DNA of 38,818 nucleotides from an uncultured Candidatus Saccharibacteria bacterium (GCA_947169915.1 CAMVRN010000009.1:1-38818); one strand, 5' to 3'; counted from the stretch's first letter, positions 31,744 through 38,818 are shown. Notes: a model not told the origin generated them from the sequence alone. Numbers and translations are program-made.

Positions 31744-32043
31744 TTAATAACAAGGATTTTCCCCATCGTAGTACATTTCAGTAATCTCCGAGACGGCATC
31801 AATGGCATCCAATGCGCTATCCAACTCCTTACGCACATCGTCAATCTGCTTGACCAACCTACGATTCTCGTCAATCAACTCGCCCAGGAGTATAACGACG
31901 CCGTGGGTAGGCAACAGAACCTTCTGTTCAATCAACCCGCGAATGTACTTCCTCTTGAAATCACCGTTCGGGCATCGACAGGTAACATCATGTTCGATAC
32001 CGAAATCATCCCTGATTTTAAGACAGTCTACTCTCGTCTTCAT
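31744..32043 (-). CDS. Small protein of unknown function
   Basis: 99 residues; not recognised. The N-terminal half has three Cys (DCLKIR, TCRCPNG), a pattern that could bind metal. The C-terminal half is a predicted coiled coil (about 55-90, [20 protein letters not shown]). There is no membrane segment. The SD GGGGGAG lies 7 bases before the ATG. The promoter is strong (TTGAAA, 16 bases, TATAAT), with a leader of about 45 bases holding a small CGCC/GGCG hairpin. It has its own terminator. It is divergent from rpsB. Confidence 0.7.
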   Translation of the reverse strand: MKTRVDCLKIRDDFGIEHDVTCRCPNGDFKRKYIRGLIEQKVLLPTHGVVILLGELIDENRRLVKQIDDVRKELDSALDAIDAVSEITEMYYDGENPCY

Positions 32044-32089
32044 AAAGAACTCCCCCTTTGATTTTTTCGCCTGAAAAGGCGTACAAAAA

Positions 32090-32130
32090 ATTATAACACA
32101 CTTGTATTATTTTTCAAATTGTGCTAAACT
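32090..32130. promoter_or_regulatory. Divergent overlapping promoters of the 32043 gene and rpsB
   Basis: Minus: TTGAAA (32117-32112), 16 bases, TATAAT (32095-32090), preceded by TGT. Plus: TTGTAT (32102-32107), 17 bases, TAAACT (32125-32130), preceded by TGC. The two promoters physically overlap. Confidence 0.65.
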
Positions 32131-32157
32131 ACACTCATAACAAACTTAACGAAACAA

Positions 32158-32201
32158 CCAAGGGAGATTTCCTGAAGAAACCCTTGGCGAAGGAAAGGAA
32201 A
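32158..32201 (+). promoter_or_regulatory. rpsB leader hairpin and ribosome binding site
   Basis: CCAAGGG (32158-32164) pairs perfectly with CCCTTGG (32181-32187) in the rpsB leader. AAGGAAAGGAAA (32190-32201) follows before the ATG at 32209. The hairpin ends within a few bases of the ribosome site and may mediate S2 autoregulation. Confidence 0.45.
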
Positions 32202-32208
32202 TCATATT

Positions 32209-32895
32209 ATGACAGTTTCTGTCGATATGAAAGCTCTGCTCGAAGCTGGTGCCCATTTTGGTCACAAAACGAGCCGCTGGCACCCAAAGATGGCGCCATA
32301 CATTCACAGCAAACGCAGTGAAGCTCACATTATCAACCTTGAAAAAACCGTCGAAGGTCTAGAGAAATCTCTTGCATTCGCAACCGAACTCTCCAAGAAC
32401 GGCAAAAAGATTCTCTTCGTCGGCACCAAAAAACAACTCAAAGAACTGGTAAAGACAAGCGCCGAATCCGTTGAGATGCCTTACGTTACCGTCCGCTGGG
32501 TCGGTGGCACTCTCACGAACGTCGAAACCGTCAACAAGCAAATCCGCAAACTCAAAGACCTTGAGAAAAAGATGGCTTCTGGTGAACTCGAATCTCGTTA
32601 CTCTAAACTCGAAGTTCAACGCTTCCAAGAAGAAATTGATATGCTCAACGAACGCTATGGCGGCATCAAGAACATGACCGAGCAACCAGCTGCTATTCTC
32701 GTTACCGACGCTGTAGAAGACAAAAATGCCATCAAAGAGGCTAAGAACCTACATATTCCAATCATTGCTATCTGCGACACCAATGTCGACCCAACCGGTA
32801 TCGATTACGTCATCCCAATGAACGATGATGCACTCAAAGCAGAAAAGCTCGTCATGGATTACTTCGTCGAAGCTATCAAAGCAGGCAAAAAATAA
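32209..32895 (+). CDS. rpsB: Ribosomal protein S2
   Basis: 228 residues, complete. Family motifs are LLEAGAHFGHKTSRWHPKM near the start, ILFVGTKKQ, YVTVRWVGGTLTN, and DTNVDPTGIDYVIPMNDDA near the end. It forms part of the small subunit. It precedes tsf by 12 bases in the classical rpsB-tsf operon. Its leader of about 70 bases contains a 7-bp hairpin. Confidence 0.98.
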   Translation: MTVSVDMKALLEAGAHFGHKTSRWHPKMAPYIHSKRSEAHIINLEKTVEGLEKSLAFATELSKNGKKILFVGTKKQLKELVKTSAESVEMPYVTVRWVGGTLTNVETVNKQIRKLKDLEKKMASGELESRYSKLEVQRFQEEIDMLNERYGGIKNMTEQPAAILVTDAVEDKNAIKEAKNLHIPIIAICDTNVDPTGIDYVIPMNDDALKAEKLVMDYFVEAIKAGKK

Positions 32896-32907
32896 AGGAG
32901 AGAAAAA

Positions 32908-33498
32908 ATGGCAAACATTTCCATTGAAGATATCAAAAAACTTAAAGAGCTTTCCGGCGTTGGTTTAACCGATGCTAAAAATGCCCTTGTCGAAGCCAAA
33001 GGCGATTTCGACAAAGCTCTCGAAGCTATGCGTAAAAAAGGTCTTACCAAAGCCGAGAAGCGCGGTGACCGCGAAACTCGCGAAGGCCTTATCGAAGCCT
33101 ACGTTCATGACGGACGCATTGGCGCCATCGTTGAAGTAAACTGCGAAACCAGCTTCGTCGCTAAAACTGACGAGTTCAAGACTCTTGCTCATCAAATCGC
33201 AATGCAAGTTGCTTCCATGAATCCTCTTTATGTTTCTGAAGAAGATATTCCTGAAGAAGCTCGCAACGCAAAAATGAAAGAACTCGAGGCTAACTTCAAA
33301 GGTCCAGAAAAAATGAAAGAACAAATTCTCGGTGGCCAAATGAAGAAAGCTTTCGCCGACAAAGTTCTTCTATCCCAGCCATACATCCTCGATGATACCA
33401 AGACTGTCGAAGCATTCATTAAAGAAGCTATTGCAAAGACCGGCGAGAATATCACTGTTCGCCAATTCAAACGTATCGAACTCGGTGTAACCGAATAA
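32908..33498 (+). CDS. tsf: Translation elongation factor Ts
   Basis: 196 residues, a short form of the EF-Tu nucleotide exchange factor. The N-terminal UBA-like domain has LKELSGVGLTDAKNALVEA, and the core has GRIGAIVEVNCETSFVAKTDEF. Only one core subdomain is evident, as in other compact EF-Ts proteins of about 200 residues. GGAGAG precedes the ATG. It is followed by a strong terminator. Confidence 0.97.
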   Translation: MANISIEDIKKLKELSGVGLTDAKNALVEAKGDFDKALEAMRKKGLTKAEKRGDRETREGLIEAYVHDGRIGAIVEVNCETSFVAKTDEFKTLAHQIAMQVASMNPLYVSEEDIPEEARNAKMKELEANFKGPEKMKEQILGGQMKKAFADKVLLSQPYILDDTKTVEAFIKEAIAKTGENITVRQFKRIELGVTE

Positions 33499-33517
33499 AA
33501 AACAATAAAAAAAAAAG

Positions 33518-33540
33518 TCCCCGCGAAAGCGGGGATTTTT
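33518..33540. terminator. Bidirectional terminator after tsf
   Basis: TCCCCGC (33518-33524) pairs with GCGGGGA (33529-33535) across a GAAA tetraloop. TTTTT follows on plus and a long T tract (from the A run at 33506-33516) on minus. Confidence 0.92.
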
Positions 33541-33557
33541 GTAGGTACAATAAAGAA

Positions 33558-34091
33558 TTAATCAATCGAGCACGGCAGGAGCCGAGTGTCAATCATCAGA
33601 CGTACAGGCATTTTTTCATCCTTGGCGCGGTCAACAATATCGACCTTTCCAGAACGATAGAAGACAACCGCATACGCAGTGCCTCTGGCATTATCGCTAC
33701 TACTGGTCCAGTAATAGGCAGCGCCACTCTGATTCTGCTGAAAGTTCGTTCCTTCCCAGGTGTATCCCTCATGGGAGAAATTGAATTTCGTGTCACCATG
33801 ATACTTGCCGTCATTGGTCACCCAGAAACTAATTCCGCGCCAATGATGTGCTCTCGGCACAACCAGCCCGAAATCATGCCCGAGCGTCTGGAAAATCATC
33901 GCCTCGAGATGAGTGAACATATTCCGTCCATCAATCGTGAGGTCAGAGTCGAGCAGAAGGATGTCCGTCTTCCTTACCTTTTCCGGCGTTTCGCCCTGGC
34001 TTACAGAAAAGCTCAAACGGCGATAAGCCTTCCTAGCGAGAACATCCTCACTAAGTTCCTGGAGTTCTTTCCGTACCTTGTTAATGTCCAT
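33558..34091 (-). CDS. Unknown protein with FISUMP/DUF1566-like C-terminal domain
   Basis: 177 residues. The C-terminal half, with FWVTNDGKYHGD, YYWTSSSDNARGTAYAVVF and a final MPVRLMIDT, resembles the Fibrobacter major paralogous (FISUMP)/DUF1566 lectin-like domain, usually found on exported proteins. No signal peptide or membrane helix is present here. The first 60 residues are helical and charged. The promoter is near perfect (TTGACA, 16 bases, TATAAT). The leader can fold over the SD. It uses CAG and AGG codons more than neighbouring ribosomal genes. The family call is tentative. Confidence 0.55.
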   Translation of the reverse strand: MDINKVRKELQELSEDVLARKAYRRLSFSVSQGETPEKVRKTDILLLDSDLTIDGRNMFTHLEAMIFQTLGHDFGLVVPRAHHWRGISFWVTNDGKYHGDTKFNFSHEGYTWEGTNFQQNQSGAAYYWTSSSDNARGTAYAVVFYRSGKVDIVDRAKDEKMPVRLMIDTRLLPCSID

Positions 34092-34167
34092 ATTTGCCCT
34101 CCCAAATAAATGTATTCTCTCCCCAAGGGGAGGACTTTAATTATAAATAATTTTTGCAAAATGTCAA
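34092..34167 (-). promoter_or_regulatory. Consensus promoter and foldable leader of the 34091 gene
   Basis: Minus strand: TTGACA (34167-34162), 16-base spacer, TATAAT (34145-34140). The leader contains CTCCC-cttg-GGGAG (34132-34119). Its CCTCCC (34133-34128) is also complementary to GGGAGG within the SD (34103-34097), allowing two exclusive pairings. Confidence 0.55.
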
Positions 34168-34189
34168 GTTTTTCAACTTCTCTCTTGTA

Positions 34190-34235
34190 AAAAGTAGCGG
34201 AATATGATAAAATGGCACAGATATTAACAACTTAA
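34190..34235 (+). promoter_or_regulatory. rplF promoter and ribosome binding site
   Basis: TTGTAA near 34186-34191, a 17-base spacer and TAAAAT preceded by TGA. AAAGGA lies before the ATG at 34245. The CTCTTGTAAAA string around the -35 is repeated in the infA promoter at 38728-38737. Confidence 0.55.
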
Positions 34236-34244
34236 AGGAAAAAA

Positions 34245-34781
34245 ATGAGTCGTATCGGAAAACAACCTATCGTGGTTCCGGCAGGAGTGACAATTACGGT
34301 CGGCGACAAAGAGATTACTGTCGCTGGACCTAAGGGTTCGCTCAATGTTCCGGTTCAACAAAATACGAAGACCGTCGTCGAAGACGGCAAAATCATTGTG
34401 ACTCGTGCAAACGACGAGCCCGAATCCCGTGCATGGCACGGCCTTCAACGTGCTCTTCTCAATAACGCGGTCATCGGCGTTACTAAAGGTTTCGAAAAAC
34501 AACTCGAAATCAACGGCGTCGGCTTCCGTCTACAAGGCGGTGGCAAACAAATTGAGATGGCCCTTGGCTTCTCTCATCCAGTCAAATACACCGCCCCAGA
34601 AGGTGTCGATTTGAAAGTCGACAAGATGAATATCATCGTCACTGGCATCGACAAGCAAAAGGTCGGTCAAGTCGCTGCGGAAATTCGCGCACTCAAGAAA
34701 CCTGAACCATACAAAGGTAAAGGTATCAAGTATGTCGACGAAACCATCCTCCGCAAGGCTGGAAAGGCAGGAAAGAAATAA
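34245..34781 (+). CDS. rplF: Ribosomal protein L6
   Basis: 178 residues, standard length with two repeated domains. It begins MSRIGKQPIVVP and has the C-terminal signature PEPYKGKGIKYVDE. It starts this transcription unit from its own promoter; the usual upstream partners (rplE, rpsN, rpsH) are not here, their place being taken by an unrelated minus-strand gene. rplR follows after one base. Confidence 0.98.
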   Translation: MSRIGKQPIVVPAGVTITVGDKEITVAGPKGSLNVPVQQNTKTVVEDGKIIVTRANDEPESRAWHGLQRALLNNAVIGVTKGFEKQLEINGVGFRLQGGGKQIEMALGFSHPVKYTAPEGVDLKVDKMNIIVTGIDKQKVGQVAAEIRALKKPEPYKGKGIKYVDETILRKAGKAGKK

Positions 34782-34782
34782 T

Positions 34783-35112
34783 ATGAAAGCTATTTTCCGC
34801 GCAAATCGCACCCGTGCTAAAATCCACGGAACCGCTGAACGCCCACGCCTATGCGTGAACATCAGCAACAAACACGTCTCTGCTCAACTTATTGATGATG
34901 ACAAAGGCGCAACCCTTGCTTACGCTACAACCGTAGGCAGCAAACTTAAAGGTACCAAAACCGAACTCTGCACTAAGATTGGTGAAGAAATTGGTAAAAA
35001 AGCCAAAGCCGCCAAAATCAAGAAGGCAGTTTTCGATCGCGGTTCCAAACTCTATGCTGGTCGCATGTCCGCCGTTGCTGAAGGCGCCAGAAAAGAAGGA
35101 TTGGAGTTCTAA
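34783..35112 (+). CDS. rplR: Ribosomal protein L18
   Basis: 109 residues from ATG 34783, one base after the rplF stop, with AGGAAAG in the end of rplF as ribosome site. An in-frame ATG 17 codons upstream lies inside rplF and would add a non-family extension. L18 binds 5S rRNA. Signature segments are ERPRLCVNISNKHVSAQLIDD and VFDRGSKLYAGRM...EGARKEGLEF. Confidence 0.97.
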   Translation: MKAIFRANRTRAKIHGTAERPRLCVNISNKHVSAQLIDDDKGATLAYATTVGSKLKGTKTELCTKIGEEIGKKAKAAKIKKAVFDRGSKLYAGRMSAVAEGARKEGLEF

Positions 35113-35114
35113 TT

Positions 35115-35897
35115 ATGGCCGAATCTAAAGATAATAAAGCTAAAGTAATCAACCAGTCTGGCACGCTCAAAATGAGCGATGCTACGGCTGCAACCAAACA
35201 AACTCGTGACATTTCCGGTCGTCGCATGAATCGCGGCAACCGCCGCGACCGCGTTCGCGCAAACGACGCTCCAAAAGAGTTCGACGAGACAACAATTCAT
35301 ATTTATCGTGTCTCCCGCACCGTTGCTGGTGGTCGCCGTATGCGTTTCAAAGCTCTCGTTGCAGTTGGAAACCACAAGAATAAAATTGGTGTCGCTGTTG
35401 CCAAAGGTAATGACGTTACATCCGCAGTCCAAAAAGCAACTACCAAGGCTAAAAAGAACATGATTACCTTCCACATGGATGGTGAAACTATCTGCCACGA
35501 AACCGAAACCAAGGTTACTGGCGCAAACGTTCTCATGAAGCCTGCTGCTCCTGGTACCGGTATTATCGCTGGCGGTGTCGTCCGCTCTATCATCGGTCTT
35601 ACCGGCGTCAAAAACCTTATTTCAAAGAGCCTCGGTTCAACCAATAAGGTCAACATCGCCTATGCCGTTCTAGAAGGCCTTCGCCAACAAACCCCACGCA
35701 AAGAATGGACAACAACCGTTTCTAAGAACGCTGAGCCAAAAGCTGAAAAACCAGCCGCTAAAGCAACTGCCGAAAAGAAGCCAGCTGCCAAAGCTGCTGA
35801 GAAAAAACCAGTTGAAAAGAAAGCTCCAGCAAAGAAAGCTGTTCCAGCTAAAAAAGTTGCCGCTAAAAAAGCAGCCACCAAAAAGGAGGCTAAATAA
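35115..35897 (+). CDS. rpsE: Ribosomal protein S5 with histone-like C-terminal tail
   Basis: 260 residues, about 90 more than usual. An N-terminal extension of about 50 residues is basic. The S5 core (about 55-200) is normal, with VAGGRRMRFKALVAVG, GTGIIAGGVVRSI and STNKVNIAYAVLEGL. The last 55-60 residues are a Lys/Ala/Pro repeat tail (motifs such as PAKKA, EKKPAAKA) like those of histone H1 or nucleoid proteins. It overlaps rplO by one base (TAATG). The gene for L30, normally between rpsE and rplO, is absent. Confidence 0.97.
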   Translation: MAESKDNKAKVINQSGTLKMSDATAATKQTRDISGRRMNRGNRRDRVRANDAPKEFDETTIHIYRVSRTVAGGRRMRFKALVAVGNHKNKIGVAVAKGNDVTSAVQKATTKAKKNMITFHMDGETICHETETKVTGANVLMKPAAPGTGIIAGGVVRSIIGLTGVKNLISKSLGSTNKVNIAYAVLEGLRQQTPRKEWTTTVSKNAEPKAEKPAAKATAEKKPAAKAAEKKPVEKKAPAKKAVPAKKVAAKKAATKKEAK

Positions 35898-36361
35898 TGA
35901 AGTACAACGAATTAGAAGTGTTTAAAAACACTCGCCCAACCCGCAAAGGTCGTGGTATCTCTGCCGGAAAAGGCAAAACTGCTGGTCGTGGTACAAAAGG
36001 TCAAAAGGCTCGTACTGGTCACAACAAGATGCCTGCTGGCTTCATGGGTGGCCAACGCGCTATCATGCAAGCTATTCCAAAGCTCAAAGGTTTCAAGAGC
36101 ATTCACGACAAAGCTGAAGTTGTTTACACTGACGTTCTAAATGAACTTAAAGGCAATGTCGACAACTTCGTACTCGCTGAGAAGAACTTCATCTCTTCTC
36201 CATACGTCAAAGTCAAAGTCATTTCTCGTGGCGAACTTAAGAGCAAACTAACTCTCGAAACTCAATTCGCCTCAAAGAGTGCAATCGAAGCTATCAAGGC
36301 AGCAGGTGGCTCCTTCAAAAAAGTCGCCGTGCCTATGCGCGAAAAGAAAAGCGATAAATAA
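35897..36361 (+). CDS. rplO: Ribosomal protein L15
   Basis: 154 residues, standard. Signature segments are KGRGISAGKGKTAGRGTKGQ near the N-terminus and GGQRAIMQAIPKLKGF. It starts within the stop codon of rpsE and ends before a terminator, so the rplF-rplR-rpsE-rplO unit is closed here. Confidence 0.97.
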   Translation: MKYNELEVFKNTRPTRKGRGISAGKGKTAGRGTKGQKARTGHNKMPAGFMGGQRAIMQAIPKLKGFKSIHDKAEVVYTDVLNELKGNVDNFVLAEKNFISSPYVKVKVISRGELKSKLTLETQFASKSAIEAIKAAGGSFKKVAVPMREKKSDK

Positions 36362-36374
36362 CACAAAATAAGAA

Positions 36375-36402
36375 AATAACCCCGAAAAGGGGTTATTTTT
36401 TA
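36375..36402 (+). terminator. Terminator between rplO and secY
   Basis: AATAACCCC (36375-36383) pairs with GGGGTTATT (36389-36397) across GAAAA, followed by a T tract. It splits the ancestral spc operon ahead of secY. Confidence 0.9.
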
Positions 36403-36412
36403 TCGGAGTTTA

Positions 36413-36421
36413 TGATATGAT
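36413..36421 (+). promoter_or_regulatory. TGATATGAT promoter of secY
   Basis: Extended -10 TGATATGAT (hexamer 36416-36421) in the string TTTATGATATGATA, identical to the one before the 22936 gene. The leader is about 26 bases with AGAGG before the ATG at 36454. Confidence 0.5.
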
Positions 36422-36453
36422 AGATTGAGTTAATCAAGTAGAGGCCCTATAAG

Positions 36454-37932
36454 ATGCATTTCAAAACTATTTTCAAATCTCTCAAAAACAAGGACATGCT
36501 CAAAAAATTCCTGATTATCATCGGAATTCTTTTCGTCTATCGTCTTCTAGCACATATCCCAGTTCCTCTTGGCGATGCTACGACTTTCCGCGACGCCGTC
36601 CACAATCTCGTGAACTCTTCCAACTTCGGAAGCTTCATCAACATGATTTCCGGTGGTGGCCTCACAAACTTCTCGATTATTCTCGTCGGTATCTCTCCAT
36701 ACATCACCGCCTCTATCGTCATCCAACTCCTAACAAAAGCCGTCCCAGCGCTCGAAGAAATCTCCGAAGATGGTGAAACTGGTCGCAAAAAAATCAATCA
36801 ATGGACTCGCATGCTTGCCGTCCCTCTTGCAATCATTCAATCCATCGTCTACATTTACATCCTCAATCAAAACATTCTTTCTTCAGCAACAGCCACTGTA
36901 TCTGAACTAACAACTTATGAATGGGCTATCGCCATCATCGCAATGGTAGCCGGCTCAATTCTTCTCATGTGGCTCGGCGAGCTCATGACCGAACAGGGAA
37001 TTGGCAACGGTATGTCCACCCTCATCTTGGCCTCAATCATTTCCACCTTCCCAACCACCCTTGCGTCCCTCTGGACTAACCTTACAGACACCTCCCAAGG
37101 AACCCTTTCACTCTTCGGCTGGCTCAATCTCCCAGTCAACCCAACGGTTTTCTGGATAGTCCTAGCGTTTATCATAGCAGTCATAGTGGTCATCTACTTC
37201 CTAACGAAGCTAAATGAAGCTCAACGCATCCTGACTGTCAACTATGCCAAGCGCGTTCATGGAAACTCCGCCTATGGCGATATTCGCTCAATTCTTCCTT
37301 TGAAGCTTATTTCCGCCGGCGTTATTCCAGTCATCTTCGCGACGGCATTCTTATCACTCCCCGCACTCATTGGCCAAGTAATTCTCAGTAGTAACTCCGA
37401 CTCAACTTTCGGCCAAAAACTCGTCGCTTTATTCACCGCCCCAAGCAGCTCAAACTTTGCCGAACTCTATCCTCTCGGCATCACATGGCAATGGTTCATT
37501 TATCCAATCGCTCTCTTTGCCCTAATCGTCATGTTCACTTACTTCTATTCAAGCGTGAACTTTAATACAAAAGAAATTGCCGACAACCTCCAAAAACAAG
37601 GTGGTTTCATTGAAGGTGTTCGCCCAGGTTTTCAAACCGCAGATTATCTCGAAAAGATTGTTCGCCGTTTGAACCTCTTCGGCTCAATCAGCCTTGGCGT
37701 TATCGCCATGCTTCCATTCATTACCGACTACGTTTTTATCGTACTCTATGGCACACCAAGTGGCTTATCGCTTTCTGGTACTGGTCTCCTGCTTCTAGTC
37801 ACCATCTCTCTCGAAAACCTCCGCGCAATCGACTCTCGCGCGCTCATGGTCACTTATGACGATTACGGAAAAGATGACCATAAAAAATCCCGCCGTAAAA
37901 AAGCTAAAAAACTTGCCGCTAAAGCCGAATAA
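36454..37932 (+). CDS. secY: Protein translocase subunit SecY
   Basis: 492 residues, somewhat longer than the usual 430-450. It forms the channel for protein export. Ten transmembrane helices are expected and visible. The family signatures GISPYITASIVIQLL and the basic loop around INQWTRML are present, as is NEAQRILTVNYAKRVHG. The extra length lies mainly in the loops near residues 300-340 and in a Lys-rich cytosolic tail (RRKKAKKLAAKAE). Adenylate kinase and methionine aminopeptidase, often next to secY, are replaced by a sortase gene. Confidence 0.97.
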   Translation: MHFKTIFKSLKNKDMLKKFLIIIGILFVYRLLAHIPVPLGDATTFRDAVHNLVNSSNFGSFINMISGGGLTNFSIILVGISPYITASIVIQLLTKAVPALEEISEDGETGRKKINQWTRMLAVPLAIIQSIVYIYILNQNILSSATATVSELTTYEWAIAIIAMVAGSILLMWLGELMTEQGIGNGMSTLILASIISTFPTTLASLWTNLTDTSQGTLSLFGWLNLPVNPTVFWIVLAFIIAVIVVIYFLTKLNEAQRILTVNYAKRVHGNSAYGDIRSILPLKLISAGVIPVIFATAFLSLPALIGQVILSSNSDSTFGQKLVALFTAPSSSNFAELYPLGITWQWFIYPIALFALIVMFTYFYSSVNFNTKEIADNLQKQGGFIEGVRPGFQTADYLEKIVRRLNLFGSISLGVIAMLPFITDYVFIVLYGTPSGLSLSGTGLLLLVTISLENLRAIDSRALMVTYDDYGKDDHKKSRRKKAKKLAAKAE

Positions 37933-37949
37933 AAACAGAAGGGTGGAAA

Positions 37950-38711
37950 ATGAAACATTCTAAAAAAAACAAAGTTATTGACGAGTTCGGTGCAATAAGA
38001 GAGCCAAGGACAAGAAAAGAAGATGGTCTCGAAATCGGACACACCCACGGTCTAGTCGGGAAAATATTTCTAGCCATTATAGCTATCGCCCTTGCCGCGT
38101 TCTTCATTCGTACTGCTATTTGGGAAACCAACTACTACAATGAAAAAGAAGGTAGCCAGCGTGCGGTCGCTTCGAGCGTCGCTCAACCCGCCCAGGAACT
38201 CGATGAGACCGAAGTTACCGAAGAACAACGACAAGAATATACCGTTCCAGCCAAGCATCCTCGCTATCTTTCAATAGAAAAGCTCGGCATCACGAATGCT
38301 CGCGTTCTCGCCATGGGTCTTAATGAAGAAGGCGAACTTGATACCCCAAGAAACATCTTCGATGTCGGATGGTACGATAAGACCGGAACCCCAGGAAACG
38401 GTGGTGTCCTCGTCATTGACGGCCATAATGGCGGCCCAAACATTCATGGCGTCTTTAAAGAGCTCGATAAACTCGATAAAGACGACCTTATCATTATCGA
38501 ACGTGGCGACGGAAAGATTTTCAAATACCGCGTTTCTGAAAACAAGAAAGTTTCGCTCGAAGACGCAAACGACTATATGCGCATTGCTTTCACTTCACCA
38601 ATCCCAGGAACCGAATCCTTGACGCTTATTTCTTGTACTGGCGAATGGTCCGATACCCAACAAACCTACCTTTCGCGACAATTCGTTCGCGCAGTCATAG
38701 AAAAAGACTAA
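37950..38711 (+). CDS. Sortase family cysteine transpeptidase (class E/F-like)
   Basis: 253 residues. A basic cytosolic N-terminus (1-36) and one transmembrane helix (about 38-58) precede an acidic stalk and an outer catalytic domain (about 100-253). The triad is visible as His159 (VIDGHNGG), Cys229 (LTLISCTGEW) and Arg243 (YLSRQFVRA). Sortases attach exported proteins with a C-terminal sorting motif to the cell surface. No such substrate is recognised in this window. It follows secY by 17 bases with AGAAGGGTGG as ribosome site, so it is co-transcribed with the export channel. Confidence 0.88.
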   Translation: MKHSKKNKVIDEFGAIREPRTRKEDGLEIGHTHGLVGKIFLAIIAIALAAFFIRTAIWETNYYNEKEGSQRAVASSVAQPAQELDETEVTEEQRQEYTVPAKHPRYLSIEKLGITNARVLAMGLNEEGELDTPRNIFDVGWYDKTGTPGNGGVLVIDGHNGGPNIHGVFKELDKLDKDDLIIIERGDGKIFKYRVSENKKVSLEDANDYMRIAFTSPIPGTESLTLISCTGEWSDTQQTYLSRQFVRAVIEKD

Positions 38712-38729
38712 ATTCTTCAAAAATCCCTC

Positions 38730-38758
38730 TTGTAAAATCTCTTATTTTTTGATATAAT
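38730..38758 (+). promoter_or_regulatory. infA promoter
   Basis: TTGTAA (38730-38735), a 17-base spacer and TATAAT (38753-38758) preceded by TGA. Thirteen bases separate it from the ATG at 38772, so the leader is only about 6 bases. Confidence 0.7.
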
Positions 38759-38771
38759 TATTCGGTAATTT

Positions 38772-38818
38772 ATGGCTAGTCAAAAGGAAGTGATTAAACT
38801 CACAGGCAAAGTCGTTGA
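38772..38818 (+). CDS. infA: Translation initiation factor IF-1 (N-terminus, partial)
   Basis: Fifteen residues are visible (MASQKEVIKLTGKVV) before the window ends. They match the start of the IF-1 OB fold, and the position downstream of secY is the usual one for infA. It has its own promoter and a very short leader. Confidence 0.8.
   Translation, partial: MASQKEVIKLTGKVV

Noticed and set aside
1-38818. Alternative genetic code (UGA as glycine)
   Set aside because: tgt and the DUF1704-like gene end naturally at TGA, with tgt overlapping the next start as ATGA, so UGA is a stop here.
1-38818. CRISPR array, prophage or insertion sequence
   Set aside because: No spaced direct repeats, integrase, transposase or phage structural genes were seen on either strand.

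Overview
The window looks like a chromosomal segment of a Candidate Phyla Radiation (Patescibacteria) bacterium, most likely Candidatus Saccharibacteria (TM7). This is inferred from features visible here. Ribosomal protein L30 (rpmD) is missing between rpsE and rplO, a known CPR trait. Core proteins are reduced: DnaX and RecR have lost their zinc modules, and PrmC lacks its N-terminal domain. Genes are densely packed, with overlapping stop codons. UGA is a normal stop (tgt and the DUF1704-like gene end in TGA), which argues against the SR1/Gracilibacteria code. No phage, transposon or CRISPR array was seen.

Layout. 0-6 kb: start of an exported protein on the minus strand, a conserved unknown protein, then dnaX-dnaB, a membrane glycosyltransferase, ybaB and recR. 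6-10 kb: divergent rmuC and nrnA-cysS. 9.7-12.8 kb: unknown membrane-anchored proteins around a cytosolic DUF1704-like HExxH protein. 12.8-15.6 kb: a queA-tgt-queH operon for queuosine modification of tRNA. 15.7-19.9 kb: an AI-2E-type transporter, an anchored unknown protein, and a large HELGH metallopeptidase paired with an FMN-binding split-barrel protein. 20-22.3 kb: a two-component system, a glutaredoxin, and an 83-aa protein behind a long structured leader. 22.3-25.7 kb: envelope genes (lepB, an anchored protein, a polytopic membrane protein, HtrA). 25.7-31.7 kb: prmC-prfA, tRNA-Val(CAC), a PD-(D/E)XK nuclease-like gene, a polysaccharide deacetylase, a GT2 glycosyltransferase and type B L31. 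31.7-38.8 kb: rpsB-tsf, and a shortened spc block (rplF, rplR, rpsE, rplO, secY) in which a sortase sits between secY and infA.

Gene expression shows a striking pattern. About a dozen genes have an extended -10 box (TGNTATAAT or close) ending only 6-8 bases before the start codon, which predicts leaderless mRNAs. A second group of single-gene, mostly unknown loci (9701, 16888, 22084, 32043 minus, 34091 minus) has 45-140 base leaders, strong Shine-Dalgarno sequences and its own terminators. Some leaders are structured. Intergenic DNA is so compact that terminators double as promoter regions, and two terminator-like hairpins lie inside the opposing convergent gene.

The best candidates for undescribed biology are the structured leader plus 83-aa protein at 21.9-22.3 kb, the two-domain nuclease beside tRNA-Val at 27.7-29.0 kb, and the HELGH peptidase/FMN-protein pair that faces a two-component system across a perfect inverted repeat at 19.88-19.91 kb.
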